A stretch of DNA of 64,000 nt from Ramlibacter lithotrophicus (GTDB taxonomy: Bacteria; Pseudomonadota; Gammaproteobacteria; Burkholderiales; Burkholderiaceae_C): NCBI RefSeq assembly GCF_012184415.1, contig NZ_VTOX01000003.1, forward strand, positions 434,001 through 498,000. The letters run 5' to 3'. The position numbers and the translations under genes were made by a program. The notes under the pieces were generated by a model. That model saw nothing but the letters and a program-made list of their open reading frames with translations. It was not told the DNA's origin and did no database searches. Each line of letters begins with the position of its first letter. Position 1 is the first letter of the stretch. This document shows, piece after piece, positions 24,794 through 35,050 of this stretch.

Positions 24794-27529
24794 ATGGGGG
24801 CCCACGTGGCGCGATTTGACCTAATCAGGAAGAGCCGCTGGATCGGGTTCGGGGCTGCGAGCTTGCTCGCGATCGCCCTGGCCGGATGCGGCGGTGGTGG
24901 TGGATCAACTGAACCGGAGGTGGTGACACCGCCGCCTGTCGTGACACCGCCGCCGGCGACCGGCACGGTCGTGAACGTGAGCGGCGTCCTCGCGCCCAGC
25001 GGCACCGTGGATGCCGCGGCGATGACGCCGGCGGAGTTCGCGGCCCTCGCACCCAGGGGAGCGATCACCAGCGTTTCCGTCCAGAGCCCGCCCGTGGTGA
25101 CCTTCCAGCTGACGGATGGCGCCAACCGCGGCATCAAGGGCCTCGGGTTCACCAGCCAGAACGCGACCGCGCTGCGCCCCGGACTGAGCAACCTGGCGTT
25201 CGCGATGGCGAAGCTGGTGCCCGGCGCCAATGGCGCGCCGAGCAAGTGGGTGAGCTACATCGTGACCACCTCGCCGACGACGACGACGGGCGAGGTCCCG
25301 ACGCGGCCGACGACCGACAACATCGGCACGCTGGTCGACAACGGCGACGGCACCTACAAGTACACGTTCCACCGCGACATCACCAAGGTGAAGGACGCCG
25401 TCGCGGCGGCGGCGCTGGCGGCTCCCAACGTGGCGGCCGACCTCGGCGACCTCACCTGGGATCCCACGAAGCTGCACCGCCTGGTGATCCAGGTCGGCGG
25501 CAACGCGCGCGGCACGGGGACCAACACCGCCAACGGCGCGAACTCCGGCGTCGCATCCGTGCCCATGGGGGCGCCGGCGAACGTCGTGCTCGACTGGTAT
25601 CCGGCCACCGGAAAGGTGGTGACGAAGACCGAGGCCGACCAGCGCGAGGTCGTCTCCATCGACAACTGCAACGAGTGCCACGGCAAGCTGGCGTTCCACG
25701 GCGGCAACCGGGTCGACACCCGGTTCTGCGTCGTGTGCCACACGAACCAGCGCAAGTACGGCCAGGTCAACGTGGCATCCACCAACGGCAAGTTCCCGGC
25801 CCTGAAGGAAACGGCCACGGTCAACGCCACCACCGGCATCACCAGCTTCAGCTACTCGCCCGAAACGCGTGTCGCTGACGGCGAAGTCTCCGGCGACTTC
25901 ACGACCATGATCCACAAGATCCACATGGGCAAGGAGCTGGTGAAGGAAAACTACAACTACGCCAACGTCGCCTTCAACAACAAGGGCTATTCGATGCTTG
26001 GCGGCGGCCAGCGCATGTGCAGCAAGTGCCACGACAACACCAAGGCGGCCCAGGCCGACAACTGGAAAGCCAAGCCCAGCCGGCTGGCCTGCGGCGCCTG
26101 CCACGACGGCATCAACTGGGCGACCGGTGCCGGCATGACCCTGGCCGACAAGGCGGCCGGCCGCACGACGGGATCCGGCCACGCCGGCAAGCAGGCAGCC
26201 GACGACTCGATGTGCGCCACTTGCCACCGGGCCGACCTGACGGTGTTGAACCACCAGACGGAAAACCTGACGAAGCACAATCCGGTCCTGCCGGCCGGCC
26301 TGAAGAACATCAAGTACGAGATCAAGTCCGCCGCGGTCGACGCGACGAACAAGGCCACGGTGGTGTTCCGCGTGCTCGTCGACGGCACCCCCGCGACGTT
26401 CAAGCCGGCTGCTGCCGGCATGTCGGCCCCGCTCGAAGGGTTCACCGGCGGTCCGAGCTTCCTGCTGGCCTACGCGACGGACGCCTCGGCCACTGACGGC
26501 ATCGGTGCGCCGGCGGACTACACCAATGCCGGCGTCAAGCAGGCCCAGGCGATCAGCGTTTCGCTGGCGAACCTGCTCGACACGACCAAGGCCGCCGACG
26601 GTTCGCTGGCTGGCCCGGATGCGAGCGGCTACTACACGGCGACGCTGCTGGGCACGGGCACCAAGAAGTTCCCGGTCGGCGCGAAGATGCGCGCGGTGGC
26701 CCTGCAAGGCTATTTCACGCAGGTGAGCCCGGCCGCAGCGCGCCATGCGATCTCGGTCGTCAAGGAAGTTTCCGGCGACGCCGTGCGCCGCAAGGTCGTC
26801 GATCCCGAGAAATGCTCCAACTGCCACGAGTGGTTCGAAGGCCACGGCGGCAACCGCGTGTACGAGACGCAAGTCTGCGTGATGTGCCACACGCCCGGGC
26901 TGGCCACGAGCGGCCGCGGGATTGCGGATTCGGTGATGAATCCCTGGAACTTCGTTGGCGAAGCGCTGAAGATCGTGAACTGGTGGGGGTTCGACAAGAC
27001 CAAGGCCAATGCCGCGCTGGCATTGCCGGTCACGACGAACAACTTCAAGGACATGATCCACGGCATCCACGCCGGCAGGGACCGCGTCAATCCGTTCCGT
27101 GATGCGCGGGATCGCACGCCCAGCACGATTCAGCTCCTTGATTTCGCGCGCATGGACTTCCCGGGCCGGTTGAACAACTGCGAAACCTGCCACATTGCCG
27201 GCACCTACAGCAGCGTGCCGCTCAATGCGTTGCCCTCGACGTACGAGTCGGTCGACGCGGCGTACGACGCGGCGATCGCCGCCGGGACCGCGACGCCGGC
27301 GCTGGCCAAGGCCGCCCTGTCGACCAACAGCGGCACCGACCGGGTCACGTCGCCGTTTGCCGGCGCCTGCGTGAGCTGCCACGACTCGGCCGCGACGAAG
27401 TCGCACATCCGTTTGCAGGGCGGGCAATTGCAGGTCAACCGCAACTCCGGCGTCGCCGGCAGCGAGTCGTGCGTGACCTGCCACGGTCCCGGCCGCAGCG
27501 AAGACCCGGCGATCGCCCACAAGCGGTAG
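24794..27529 (+). CDS. OmcA/MtrC family decaheme c-type cytochrome lipoprotein
   Basis: About 911 residues. A lipoprotein signal with lipobox ALAGC is followed by a Gly run and a Pro/Thr linker. There are exactly ten CXXCH haem motifs: CNECH, CVVCH, CSKCH, CGACH, CATCH between residues about 292 and 478, then CSNCH, CVMCH, CETCH, CVSCH, CVTCH between about 675 and 895. Two pentahaem groups, each after a roughly 200-residue beta-rich domain, is the MtrC/OmcA plan: outer-membrane surface proteins that pass electrons to minerals, shuttles or other extracellular acceptors. Ten haems need export and the cytochrome c maturation system. No mtrA- or mtrB-like gene adjoins. The GTG at 24806 is an alternative start. 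Monocistronic; two hairpins follow. Confidence 0.95.
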   Translation: MGAHVARFDLIRKSRWIGFGAASLLAIALAGCGGGGGSTEPEVVTPPPVVTPPPATGTVVNVSGVLAPSGTVDAAAMTPAEFAALAPRGAITSVSVQSPPVVTFQLTDGANRGIKGLGFTSQNATALRPGLSNLAFAMAKLVPGANGAPSKWVSYIVTTSPTTTTGEVPTRPTTDNIGTLVDNGDGTYKYTFHRDITKVKDAVAAAALAAPNVAADLGDLTWDPTKLHRLVIQVGGNARGTGTNTANGANSGVASVPMGAPANVVLDWYPATGKVVTKTEADQREVVSIDNCNECHGKLAFHGGNRVDTRFCVVCHTNQRKYGQVNVASTNGKFPALKETATVNATTGITSFSYSPETRVADGEVSGDFTTMIHKIHMGKELVKENYNYANVAFNNKGYSMLGGGQRMCSKCHDNTKAAQADNWKAKPSRLACGACHDGINWATGAGMTLADKAAGRTTGSGHAGKQAADDSMCATCHRADLTVLNHQTENLTKHNPVLPAGLKNIKYEIKSAAVDATNKATVVFRVLVDGTPATFKPAAAGMSAPLEGFTGGPSFLLAYATDASATDGIGAPADYTNAGVKQAQAISVSLANLLDTTKAADGSLAGPDASGYYTATLLGTGTKKFPVGAKMRAVALQGYFTQVSPAAARHAISVVKEVSGDAVRRKVVDPEKCSNCHEWFEGHGGNRVYETQVCVMCHTPGLATSGRGIADSVMNPWNFVGEALKIVNWWGFDKTKANAALALPVTTNNFKDMIHGIHAGRDRVNPFRDARDRTPSTIQLLDFARMDFPGRLNNCETCHIAGTYSSVPLNALPSTYESVDAAYDAAIAAGTATPALAKAALSTNSGTDRVTSPFAGACVSCHDSAATKSHIRLQGGQLQVNRNSGVAGSESCVTCHGPGRSEDPAIAHKR

Positions 27530-27537
27530 GGAACGGA

Positions 27538-27560
27538 CCGCGCGGCCACTGGCCGCGCGG
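27538..27560 (+). terminator. First of two tandem hairpins after the cytochrome gene
   Basis: CCGCGCGGCC (27538-27547) pairs perfectly with GGCCGCGCGG (27551-27560) around ACT; flanking GAACG (27531-27535) and CGTTC (27561-27565) can extend the stem past a two-base bulge. It begins 9 bases after the cytochrome stop. Confidence 0.55.
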
Positions 27561-27574
27561 CGTTCCAAAGCATC

Positions 27575-27609
27575 GAAGCCCCGCACCACCATCGGTGGTG
27601 CGGGGCTTC
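27575..27609. terminator. Bidirectional intrinsic terminator
   Basis: A perfect 16-bp stem, GAAGCCCCGCACCACC (27575-27590) with 27594-27609, and a 3-base loop, followed by TCTGTTG. It lies between the convergent cytochrome and gudD genes and can serve both strands. Confidence 0.8.
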
Positions 27610-27634
27610 TCTGTTGCTGGCTGTCGAGCGCGTC

Positions 27635-28960
27635 TCAGCGCACCAGCGCCGGCCGCTTCGGATCGAACTTCCACCCAGGAACCAGGAACTGCATTCCGAC
27701 CGCGTCGTCGCGAGCGCCCAGTCCGTGCTGGCGGTACAAGGCGTGAGCCTTTTCCACTTGGGCCAGGTCGATCTCGATGCCGAGGCCCGGCTTCTTCGGC
27801 ACCTGCACGAAGCCGCCTTCGATCTTCAGCGGCTCCTTCGTCAGGCGCTGGCCGTCCTGCCAGATCCAGTGGGTGTCGATCGCCGTCACCTTGCCCGGCG
27901 CGGCGGCGCCGACGTGGGTGAACATCGCGAGCGAAATGTCGAAGTGGTTGTTGGAGTGCGAGCCCCAGGTCAGGCCCCAGTCCCGGCAGGTCTGCGCCAC
28001 CCGCACCGAGCCGGCCATGGTCCAGAAATGCGGGTCGGCCAGCGGAATGTCGACCGACTGCAGCGCGAGCGAATGGGCCAGTTGGCGCCAGTCGGTGGCC
28101 ACCATGTTGGTCGCCGTCGGCAGCCCCGTGGCGCGGCGGAATTCCGCCATCACCTCGCGGCCGGAGAAGCCTTCTTCCGCGCCGCACGGATCCTCGGCAT
28201 ACGCCAGCACGCCGTGCATGTCCCGCATCAGCCGGATCGCGTCCTTCAGCAGCCAGCCTCCGTTGGGGTCCAGCGTCACGCGCGCCTGCGGGAAGCGCTC
28301 GTGCAGTGCGCGGATCGCCTCGACCTCGTCCTCGCCGCGCAGCACGCCGCCCTTGAGCTTGAAGTCCTGGAAGCCGTAGCGAGCCTGCGCCGCCTCGGCA
28401 AGGCGCACCACGGCTTGCGGCGTGAGGGCCTCTTCGTGGCGCAGGCGGAACCAGTCGTTGCCGGCATCGGGCTCGCTGGCATACGGCAGGTCTGTCTTCC
28501 TGCGGTCGCCGACGTAGAACAGGTAGCCGAGCATCTGCACGGCGTCGCGCTGCTGGCCCTCGCCGAGCAGTGCCGCCACGGGCACGCCCAGGAACTGGCC
28601 CTGCAGGTCGAGCAACGCCGATTCGACCGCGGTCACGGCGTGGATGGTCGTGCGCAGGTCGAAGGTCTGCAGGCCGCGGCCGCCGGCGTCGCGGTCGGCG
28701 AATTTCGCGCGCATCGCATTGAGGATCGCCTGCAGGTCGCCGATCTGGCGGCCCTCCACCAGCGGGCGCGCATCCTCCAGCGTCTGCCGGATCTTCTCGC
28801 CGCCGGGCACTTCGCCGAGCCCGACATGGCCGGCGCTGTCCGTCGCGATGACGATGTTGCGCGTGAAGAAGGGCGCGTGCGCGCCCGAGAGATTGAGCAG
28901 CATGCCGTCCCGGCCGGCGACCGGGACGACCCGCATGCTCCTGACGACGGGAGTGCTCAT
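27635..28960 (-). CDS. gudD: Glucarate dehydratase
   Basis: 441 residues, enolase superfamily. It dehydrates D-glucarate (and L-idarate) to 5-dehydro-4-deoxy-D-glucarate. Visible catalytic and metal motifs: FKLKGGV (Lys of KxK), [31 protein letters not shown] and [11 protein letters not shown], the last carrying the catalytic His. Length equals that of the E. coli enzyme within a few residues. Neighbours confirm the pathway: the next gene upstream is a Bug receptor (7-base gap), then 5-dehydro-4-deoxyglucarate dehydratase, all on the minus strand. Transcription most likely starts before kdgD, under the FadR-type regulator. Confidence 0.96.
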   Translation of the reverse strand: MSTPVVRSMRVVPVAGRDGMLLNLSGAHAPFFTRNIVIATDSAGHVGLGEVPGGEKIRQTLEDARPLVEGRQIGDLQAILNAMRAKFADRDAGGRGLQTFDLRTTIHAVTAVESALLDLQGQFLGVPVAALLGEGQQRDAVQMLGYLFYVGDRRKTDLPYASEPDAGNDWFRLRHEEALTPQAVVRLAEAAQARYGFQDFKLKGGVLRGEDEVEAIRALHERFPQARVTLDPNGGWLLKDAIRLMRDMHGVLAYAEDPCGAEEGFSGREVMAEFRRATGLPTATNMVATDWRQLAHSLALQSVDIPLADPHFWTMAGSVRVAQTCRDWGLTWGSHSNNHFDISLAMFTHVGAAAPGKVTAIDTHWIWQDGQRLTKEPLKIEGGFVQVPKKPGLGIEIDLAQVEKAHALYRQHGLGARDDAVGMQFLVPGWKFDPKRPALVR

Positions 28961-28967
28961 GCGCCTT

Positions 28968-29924
28968 TCAGTCCGCGGTGATCTTGCCGGTCTCGATCAC
29001 CTTCTTCCAGCGCGCGAACTCGTCGGCCTGGAACTTCGTGAACTGCTCCGGGGTGTTGGCGACGACCTCGAATCCCTGGGCGACGAGCTTCGCCTTGACC
29101 GCCTCGTCGTTGATCGAAGCCACCAGCGCCGCATGCAGCTTCGCCTTCAGGTCGGCCGGCAGTCCCTTCGGCGCCGCCACGGCCTGCCACGAGTACACGT
29201 CCACGCCCTTGATGCCGGCTTCGGCCAGCGTCGGCACCTGGGGCAGCAGCGGCGAGCGCTGCGCCGACGTGATCGCCAGCGCGCGCAGCTTGCCGGCCGC
29301 GACGTGCTGCACGACGGCGTTGATGTTCTGGAACGAGGCGTGCACCTGGCCGCCCAGGATGTCGTTCATGGCCGGGCCGCCGCCCTTGTACGGGACATGC
29401 AGCCCCTGGGTGCCGGTCTGCTGCCAGAAGAGTTCGGCCGTCAGGTGGTCGGACGAACCGTTGCCGGAGGAGGCGAAGCTCATCTTGCCGGGATTCTTCC
29501 GGTGCTCGGCGAGCACGTCGGCCACGCTCTTGAGCGGCGAGGCGACGGGCACCACCAGCACGTTCGGCGCCTGCACGGCGACGGTGAGGTAGTCGAAGTC
29601 CTTCAGCGGGTCGTACTGGACGCCCTTGATCAGGTGGGGAGCGATCACGAAGGGGCCGAGCGACGACACGAACAACGTGTAGCCGTCCGGCGCCGCCCGC
29701 TTGACGATCGCCGCGCCGATGGTGCCGGTGGCGCCCGCCTTGTTGTCCACGACGAAGGTGCCGCCGAGCTTCTCCTGCAGCTTGGGCGCCAGCACGCGGG
29801 CGATGGTGTCGGTGGAGCCGCCAGGGGGGAACGGCACAACCAGCGTGACGGGCTTTTCGGGATAGGCAGCCAGCGCCGCGGCGCCGGCGGCCGCCAGGGC
29901 AAGGGTCAGCAGGATCTTCTTCAC
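28968..29924 (-). CDS. Bug family binding protein, probably for aldarates
   Basis: 318 residues with signal peptide [19 protein letters not shown], mature N terminus [20 protein letters not shown], then [17 protein letters not shown] and [18 protein letters not shown]. Family membership is clear. It sits between kdgD (25-base gap) and gudD (7-base gap) in one operon, so glucarate or galactarate is the likely ligand; this is inferred from position only. No membrane permease is encoded here. Confidence 0.93.
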   Translation of the reverse strand: MKKILLTLALAAAGAAALAAYPEKPVTLVVPFPPGGSTDTIARVLAPKLQEKLGGTFVVDNKAGATGTIGAAIVKRAAPDGYTLFVSSLGPFVIAPHLIKGVQYDPLKDFDYLTVAVQAPNVLVVPVASPLKSVADVLAEHRKNPGKMSFASSGNGSSDHLTAELFWQQTGTQGLHVPYKGGGPAMNDILGGQVHASFQNINAVVQHVAAGKLRALAITSAQRSPLLPQVPTLAEAGIKGVDVYSWQAVAAPKGLPADLKAKLHAALVASINDEAVKAKLVAQGFEVVANTPEQFTKFQADEFARWKKVIETGKITAD

Positions 29925-29949
29925 GGGGTCTCCTTGGGTTGAAAAGACG

Positions 29950-30861
29950 TCACTGGGGGCCGAGCGTGCGGATCAGCGCCGCCAGCTGCTCGACTTCCGC
30001 CGGCTTGAGGTCCGCGAGCGGCGGGCGCACCGGCCCGGCGCCCTTGCCGACGATGGCCGCGCCGGCCTTGACGATGCTCACCGCGTAGCCCTCGCCCTTG
30101 TTGCGGATCTCGAGGTACGGCAGGAAGAAGTCCCTGATCAGGCGGCTGGTGGTCGCCGTGTCTCCGGCGGCGTAGGCGTCGTAGAACTCGATCGCCGTGC
30201 GCGGCACGAAGTTGAAGATCGCGGACGAGTACACCGGCACGCCCAGCGCCTTGTAGGGCGCAGCGTAGACCTCGTGAGTCGGCATGCCGCCGACGTAGAC
30301 GAAGCGGTCGCCCAGCTTCTGCCGGATCGACACGATGCGCTCGATGTCGCCCAGGCCGTCCTTGAAGCCGATCAGGTTGGGGCAGCGCTCGGCCAGCTTC
30401 GCGAGCGAGTCCGCCGTCAGCTTGCAGGCGCCGCGGTTGTAGACGACCACGCCGATCTTCACGCTCTGGCACACCGCTTCCACGTGCGCCACCAGCCCGT
30501 CCTGGCCGGCTTCGGTCAGGTAGTGCGGCAGCAGCAGGATGCCTTGCGCGCCGCAGCGCTCGGCCTGCTGCGCGTAGCTGATCGCCAGCCGGGTGCCGCC
30601 GCCGGCGCCGGCGACGATGGGCACGCGGCCGCGGCAGGTCTCGGCGGCCGTGCGGATCACGTCGGCGTACTCGGCCGGTTCGAGCGAGAAGAACTCGCCG
30701 GTGCCGCCGGCCGCGAACAGCACGCTGGCGCCGTACGGCATCAGCCATTCCAGCCGCGCCGCGTAGCCGCGGGCATCGAAGCACAGCTCGCGGTCGAAGT
30801 CGGTGAGGGGGAAGGAGAGCAGGCCGGAGGAAAGGGCGGTCTTGAGTTCGGAAGGGGTCAT
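29950..30861 (-). CDS. kdgD: 5-dehydro-4-deoxyglucarate dehydratase
   Basis: 303 residues of the DapA superfamily. The enzyme removes water and CO2 from 5-dehydro-4-deoxy-D-glucarate to give 2-oxoglutarate semialdehyde. Motifs: [10 protein letters not shown] at the N terminus, [17 protein letters not shown] (substrate loop), [11 protein letters not shown] with the catalytic Tyr and [10 protein letters not shown] with the Schiff-base Lys. The subfamily features GTGEFFSL and YNRG distinguish it from dihydrodipicolinate synthase. First gene of the kdgD-bug-gudD operon. The start [10 protein letters not shown] is preferred over an upstream in-frame ATG whose extension would cover the operator at 30882-30894. 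The 2-oxoglutarate semialdehyde dehydrogenase needed next is not in the window. Confidence 0.94.
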   Translation of the reverse strand: MTPSELKTALSSGLLSFPLTDFDRELCFDARGYAARLEWLMPYGASVLFAAGGTGEFFSLEPAEYADVIRTAAETCRGRVPIVAGAGGGTRLAISYAQQAERCGAQGILLLPHYLTEAGQDGLVAHVEAVCQSVKIGVVVYNRGACKLTADSLAKLAERCPNLIGFKDGLGDIERIVSIRQKLGDRFVYVGGMPTHEVYAAPYKALGVPVYSSAIFNFVPRTAIEFYDAYAAGDTATTSRLIRDFFLPYLEIRNKGEGYAVSIVKAGAAIVGKGAGPVRPPLADLKPAEVEQLAALIRTLGPQ

Positions 30862-30881
30862 GCAGAAATCCGATTGAGGTA

Positions 30882-30894
30882 AGACATCGTACAA
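30882..30894 (-). promoter_or_regulatory. FadR-type operator before kdgD
   Basis: On the minus strand TTGTACGATGTCT, 21 bases before the kdgD start. It matches the copy in the fadR-garD promoter at 11 of 13 positions (core GTACGATG). Sharing between the two transcription units of one pathway supports an operator for the GntR-type regulator encoded next door. Confidence 0.55.
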
Positions 30895-30941
30895 CCTCGC
30901 CGACTCGCGCGCAGCGATGTCCAACCGAGCCCAGAGGCTAT

Positions 30942-31664
30942 TCAGCCGCGCCGGACAGCTTGCGCGGCGGCGCGCTGGCGCCGCTCCTTGCTGTTGGCGA
31001 GATGGGTGCGCATGGCCGCCCTCGCCCCTTCGGCGTCCTGCCGTTCGATGGCCTGCAGGATGTTCTCGTGCTCGGCGTTCACGCGGCGCAGGTACGCTTC
31101 GCGCTCCGCCGTGGCCGGCTGGGTGCGATCCAGGCGCGCGCGCGGGATCATGGAGCCGCCGAGGGTTGCCATGAGCTGCGCGAAGTGGGGGTTGCGAGTC
31201 GCGCGGGCGATCTCCAGGTGGAACTGGAAATCGGCACCGGCGCCGTCGCGGCCGTCGCGGATGGCGGAGCCGATTGCCTCGAGGGCGGCGCGCATCGCAA
31301 CCAGGTTCTCGGCGGTGCGGCGCATCGCGGCCAGGGCCGCGCCCTCCGTCTCCATCCCGATCCGCAGCTCCAGCACGCCGATCACGTCCTGCAGCGTCGC
31401 CGTATCGATGCGAAACGTCGTCGCTTCGCCCTGCCCGAGGACGAAGGTGCCGATGCCGTGCCTGGTCTCGAGCACGTTGGCCGCCTGCAGCCGCGAGATG
31501 GCCTCGCGGACCACCGTCCGGCTGACACCGAACTCGGCCATGATGGCGCCTTCGGTCGGCAACTTGCTGCCGGCCGGCCAGCGGCCGTCGCGCACCCGGT
31601 CGCCCAGCGCCTGGACCAGGTCGGCGGTGAGGGAACGGGGGCGGCGCACGGCCGGGGTCTGCAT
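30942..31664 (-). CDS. GntR/FadR family transcriptional regulator
   Basis: 240 residues. Winged HTH with [20 protein letters not shown] and [19 protein letters not shown], then an all-helical FCD effector domain with metal/acid-binding His and Asp residues ([25 protein letters not shown]). The FadR subfamily usually senses a carboxylic acid. It lies between kdgD (same strand, 80-base gap) and garD (divergent), and both gaps contain the same T(T/C)GTACGATG motif. It is therefore the probable repressor of glucarate/galactarate catabolism, released by the acid or an intermediate (inference). Confidence 0.92.
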   Translation of the reverse strand: MQTPAVRRPRSLTADLVQALGDRVRDGRWPAGSKLPTEGAIMAEFGVSRTVVREAISRLQAANVLETRHGIGTFVLGQGEATTFRIDTATLQDVIGVLELRIGMETEGAALAAMRRTAENLVAMRAALEAIGSAIRDGRDGAGADFQFHLEIARATRNPHFAQLMATLGGSMIPRARLDRTQPATAEREAYLRRVNAEHENILQAIERQDAEGARAAMRTHLANSKERRQRAAAQAVRRG

Positions 31665-31665
31665 G

Positions 31666-31689
31666 ATCGTATTATGTCGTACGATGACT
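31666..31689. promoter_or_regulatory. FadR-type operator in the regulator-garD promoter
   Basis: TCGTACGATGACT at 31677-31689 carries the same core as the site before kdgD. ATCGTA (31666-31671) and TACGAT (31680-31685) form a 6-bp dyad with an 8-base spacer, and TCGTACGA (31677-31684) is itself an 8-base palindrome. The site lies just outside the regulator start codon, as expected for autoregulation and control of garD. Confidence 0.6.
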
Positions 31690-31743
31690 CAGGCAGCGCA
31701 GGCGTCGTGCCTCATCGTTCCCATCCCCCACCCCGCAGTACCC

Positions 31744-33303
31744 ATGCCTTCCGCCTCCGAGCCCCTCTCCATCCTGATGCACCCCGCCGACAACGTCGCC
31801 ATCGTCGCCAACGACGGGGGGCTTCCCGCCGGCACCACCTTCCCGTCCGGCCTCACTTTGCGCGAAAAGGTCCCGCAGGGCCACAAGGTAGCGCTGATCG
31901 ACCTGCCGGCCGGCAGTGCCGTGCGCCGCTATGACGTTCCCATCGGCTACGCCACGCAGGACATCGCCGCCGGCAGCTGGGTCCACGAGCGCCTGTTGCG
32001 GATGCCCGAGGCGCGCGGACTGGACGACCTGCCGATGGCCACGCAGTGCGAGCCGCTGCCGCCGCTGGAGGGCTACACGTTCGAGGGCTACCGCAACGCG
32101 GACGGCTCGGTCGGCACCCGCAACATCCTGGCCATCACGCAGACGGTGCAGTGCGTGGCCGGGGTGACAGCGTTCGCCGTCGAGCGGATCAGGAAGGAGT
32201 TGCTGCCGCGCTATCCCAACGTCGACGACGTCGTCGCCCTCGAGCACGGCTACGGCTGCGGCGTGGCGATCGATGCAGCCGACGCCGTCGTGCCGATCCG
32301 CACGCTGCGCAACATCAGCCTGAACCCGAACTTCGGCGGCGAGGTGATGCTGGTCAGCCTGGGCTGCGAGAAGCTGCAGCCCGAGCGCCTGATGCCGCCC
32401 GGCACCATTCCGCTGGTCGACGAGCGCGACGCGAACGCCGGGCTCGACGTCGTGTGCCTGCAGGACGAGCAGCACGTCGGCTTCATGTCGATGGTGGAAT
32501 CGATCATGAGCCAGGCGCAGCGGCACCTCGAGCGCCTGAACGCCCGCCGGCGCGAGACGGTGCCCGCGAGCGAGCTGGTGGTCGGAGTGCAGTGCGGCGG
32601 CAGCGACGCGTTCTCGGGCGTGACGGCCAATCCGGCGGTGGGGTTCTGCGCGGACCTGCTGGTGCGGGCCGGCGCCAGCGTCATGTTCTCGGAGACGACC
32701 GAGGTGCGCGACGGTGTCGCCCAGCTCACGGCGCGCGCCGCAAATCCGGAGGTCGCACGCGCCATCGTCCGTGAAATGGCCTGGTACGACGCCTACCTGC
32801 AGCGCGGCAGCGTCGACCGCAGCGCCAACACCAGCCCGGGCAACAAGAAGGGCGGGCTGTCGAACATCGTGGAGAAGGCGATGGGCTCGATCGTGAAGTC
32901 CGGCTCGGCGCCGATCACCGGCGTGCTCGCGCCAGGCGAGAAGCTCAAGCAGCGCGGCCTGACCTACGCAGCCACGCCGGCCAGCGATTTCATCTGCGGC
33001 ACGCTGCAACTGGCCGCCGGCATGAACCTGCACGTGTTCACGACCGGGCGCGGCACGCCATACGGGCTGGCCGAGGTGCCGGTGATCAAGGTGGCGACCC
33101 GGACGGACCTCGCGCGGCGCTGGCACGACCTGATGGACGTGAATGCCGGCAAGATCGCCGACGGCGCCGCGACCATCGAACAGGTCGGCTGGGAGCTGTT
33201 CCGGCTGATGCTCGACGTGGCGAGCGGGCGCAGCAAGACCTGGGCCGAGCACTGGAAGCTGCACAACGCACTGGTGCTGTTCAATCCGGCGCCGGTGACC
33301 TGA
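31744..33303 (+). CDS. garD: Galactarate dehydratase (UxaA family)
   Basis: 519 residues, close to the 523 of E. coli GarD. N-terminal SAF-type domain ([20 protein letters not shown], then [16 protein letters not shown]), a linker, and the large UxaA catalytic part with [52 protein letters not shown] and [11 protein letters not shown]. The family is iron-dependent. It converts galactarate to 5-dehydro-4-deoxy-D-glucarate, which kdgD then consumes. Altronate dehydratase is the alternative family member, but the glucarate neighbours favour galactarate. The start [10 protein letters not shown] is chosen because the open frame upstream crosses the operator and the regulator promoter. Confidence 0.92.
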   Translation: MPSASEPLSILMHPADNVAIVANDGGLPAGTTFPSGLTLREKVPQGHKVALIDLPAGSAVRRYDVPIGYATQDIAAGSWVHERLLRMPEARGLDDLPMATQCEPLPPLEGYTFEGYRNADGSVGTRNILAITQTVQCVAGVTAFAVERIRKELLPRYPNVDDVVALEHGYGCGVAIDAADAVVPIRTLRNISLNPNFGGEVMLVSLGCEKLQPERLMPPGTIPLVDERDANAGLDVVCLQDEQHVGFMSMVESIMSQAQRHLERLNARRRETVPASELVVGVQCGGSDAFSGVTANPAVGFCADLLVRAGASVMFSETTEVRDGVAQLTARAANPEVARAIVREMAWYDAYLQRGSVDRSANTSPGNKKGGLSNIVEKAMGSIVKSGSAPITGVLAPGEKLKQRGLTYAATPASDFICGTLQLAAGMNLHVFTTGRGTPYGLAEVPVIKVATRTDLARRWHDLMDVNAGKIADGAATIEQVGWELFRLMLDVASGRSKTWAEHWKLHNALVLFNPAPVT

Positions 33304-33430
33304 ACGGTCCGGCAGCCGTTGTGCGCCGGGTCACACCCAGGCTCAACGATTGCTTACAGCGACGCGGCAGGCGCCAGCCGGCGGTCTACATTGCGGCCGA
33401 GGCGGCCCCCTGCCGCCCGAGGGAGACCGC

Positions 33431-34555
33431 ATGAGGAAACACCATCTCGTCGCGACGGTCGCGCTGGCCGTGCTGGGCCTCGCGGCCCCCGTCGCGCACG
33501 CCGCCGGCGACGCCACTTCCCGGCCCGTGGCCGGCAAGACCGCCAAGAAGTCGGTGAAGAAGAGCGTCCGGAAAGCCTCCAGGAAGCCGGCGGCGCCGCA
33601 GCCGCGGACCGCGTCGGGGACGGCCAGGTCCAAACTCGCGGCGCAGCCGGCCCGAAAGCCGGTCGCCGCCGGCCGGTCGGTGCAGCTGCCGGCGCAGACG
33701 ATCAGTGCCGCGCAACATCGCACCGACGTGCGCAGCCGCCTCACCAGGCCGGGCGACTACCGGTTCGCACTCCAGCACGACGGCCGCACGCGCACGTACC
33801 GGGTGCACGTGCCGCCGGGCCTGGACTTCCACGAGCCGGCGCCGCTGCTGGTGGCGCTGCACGGGGGCGGCGCAGGCGAACAGGCCAATGCCGGCCTGTA
33901 CGGGCTGGCGCACGAATCGGACCGCCAGCGTTTCGTCACCGTGTTTCCCGACGCCTACAAGGCGCCGGGCAGCCGCGCGGCCTGGAATGGCGCGGACCCG
34001 GCGTCCACGGACGACGTGGGCTTCATCGAGAAGGTCGTCGACAACGTGTTCCGGCAGCTGAGCATTTCGCGCCTGGAGATCTATGCCGCCGGCATGGCCG
34101 ACGGCGGCAGCATGGCGTACCGGCTGGCGTGCGAGCGGCCGCACCTCTTCCGGGCCGTCGCGTCCGTCGGCGGGCCCGACCCGACCACGCAATGCGCACC
34201 CGACAAGCCGGTTTCGGTCCTGCACTTCCAGGCGAAGAACGATGCTGCCACGGTGCTGGCGTCGCTCGGCGGGGCCGGCGGCAGCGGCTCGGGCCAGGGC
34301 ACGCAGGCGGCAGCCGCAACGGCCGCCAAGTGGGCGAAGCTGAACGGTTGCATGGAAGCGCCCCAACGCATCCTGGACATGTCGGGCGCGTATTGCGAGG
34401 CGTATTCGTACTGCCGCCAGCAGACCGAGGTGCGCCTGTGCGTGACCGATGGCGGCGGTCCGGCCTGGCCCGGGGCGCCCAAGCCCGGCGCCCGCCCGGC
34501 GTCGCACGCGATCTCCGCGACCAGCACGATGTGGGGCTTCTTCAGCAGCCGCTGA
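33431..34555 (+). CDS. PHB depolymerase/LpqC-like protein lacking catalytic Ser and His
   Basis: 374 residues. Signal peptide (cut after VAHAA), a Lys/Arg/Ala-rich linker (about 30-95), then an esterase-type alpha/beta-hydrolase domain: YRFALQHDGRTRTYRVHVPP, LLVALHGGGAGEQANA (oxyanion region) and VFPDAYKAPGS. At the nucleophile elbow, where this family has G-x-S-x-G, the sequence is GMADG, so Ala223 replaces Ser. The C-terminal GGGHxWPG motif reads GGGPAWPG, so Pro344 replaces the catalytic His. The frame is intact and the ribosome site (GGGAGA) is good. It looks like a secreted pseudo-enzyme, perhaps binding polyester or carbohydrate. Convergent with the small c-subunit homologue. Confidence 0.88.
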   Translation: MRKHHLVATVALAVLGLAAPVAHAAGDATSRPVAGKTAKKSVKKSVRKASRKPAAPQPRTASGTARSKLAAQPARKPVAAGRSVQLPAQTISAAQHRTDVRSRLTRPGDYRFALQHDGRTRTYRVHVPPGLDFHEPAPLLVALHGGGAGEQANAGLYGLAHESDRQRFVTVFPDAYKAPGSRAAWNGADPASTDDVGFIEKVVDNVFRQLSISRLEIYAAGMADGGSMAYRLACERPHLFRAVASVGGPDPTTQCAPDKPVSVLHFQAKNDAATVLASLGGAGGSGSGQGTQAAAATAAKWAKLNGCMEAPQRILDMSGAYCEAYSYCRQQTEVRLCVTDGGGPAWPGAPKPGARPASHAISATSTMWGFFSSR

Positions 34556-34592
34556 AAGGCGGCGCGGCGGCGGTGGATCCCTCCGCAGCGTC

Positions 34593-34895
<303 letters not shown>

Positions 34896-35050
34896 TCAGG
34901 TAATCGCTTCGGGCCGGGCGGCGACTGCACGGCGCCGTGTAGCGGCGCGTCACAGGCTTCACGCGCGCTTTGCGCTCGGCGGTCGTCGCTGCAACACGCC
35001 GCGCGTTGAATGAGGGAACGGCAGGCTGGCCTGCCGCGGAAGGAGACGGA

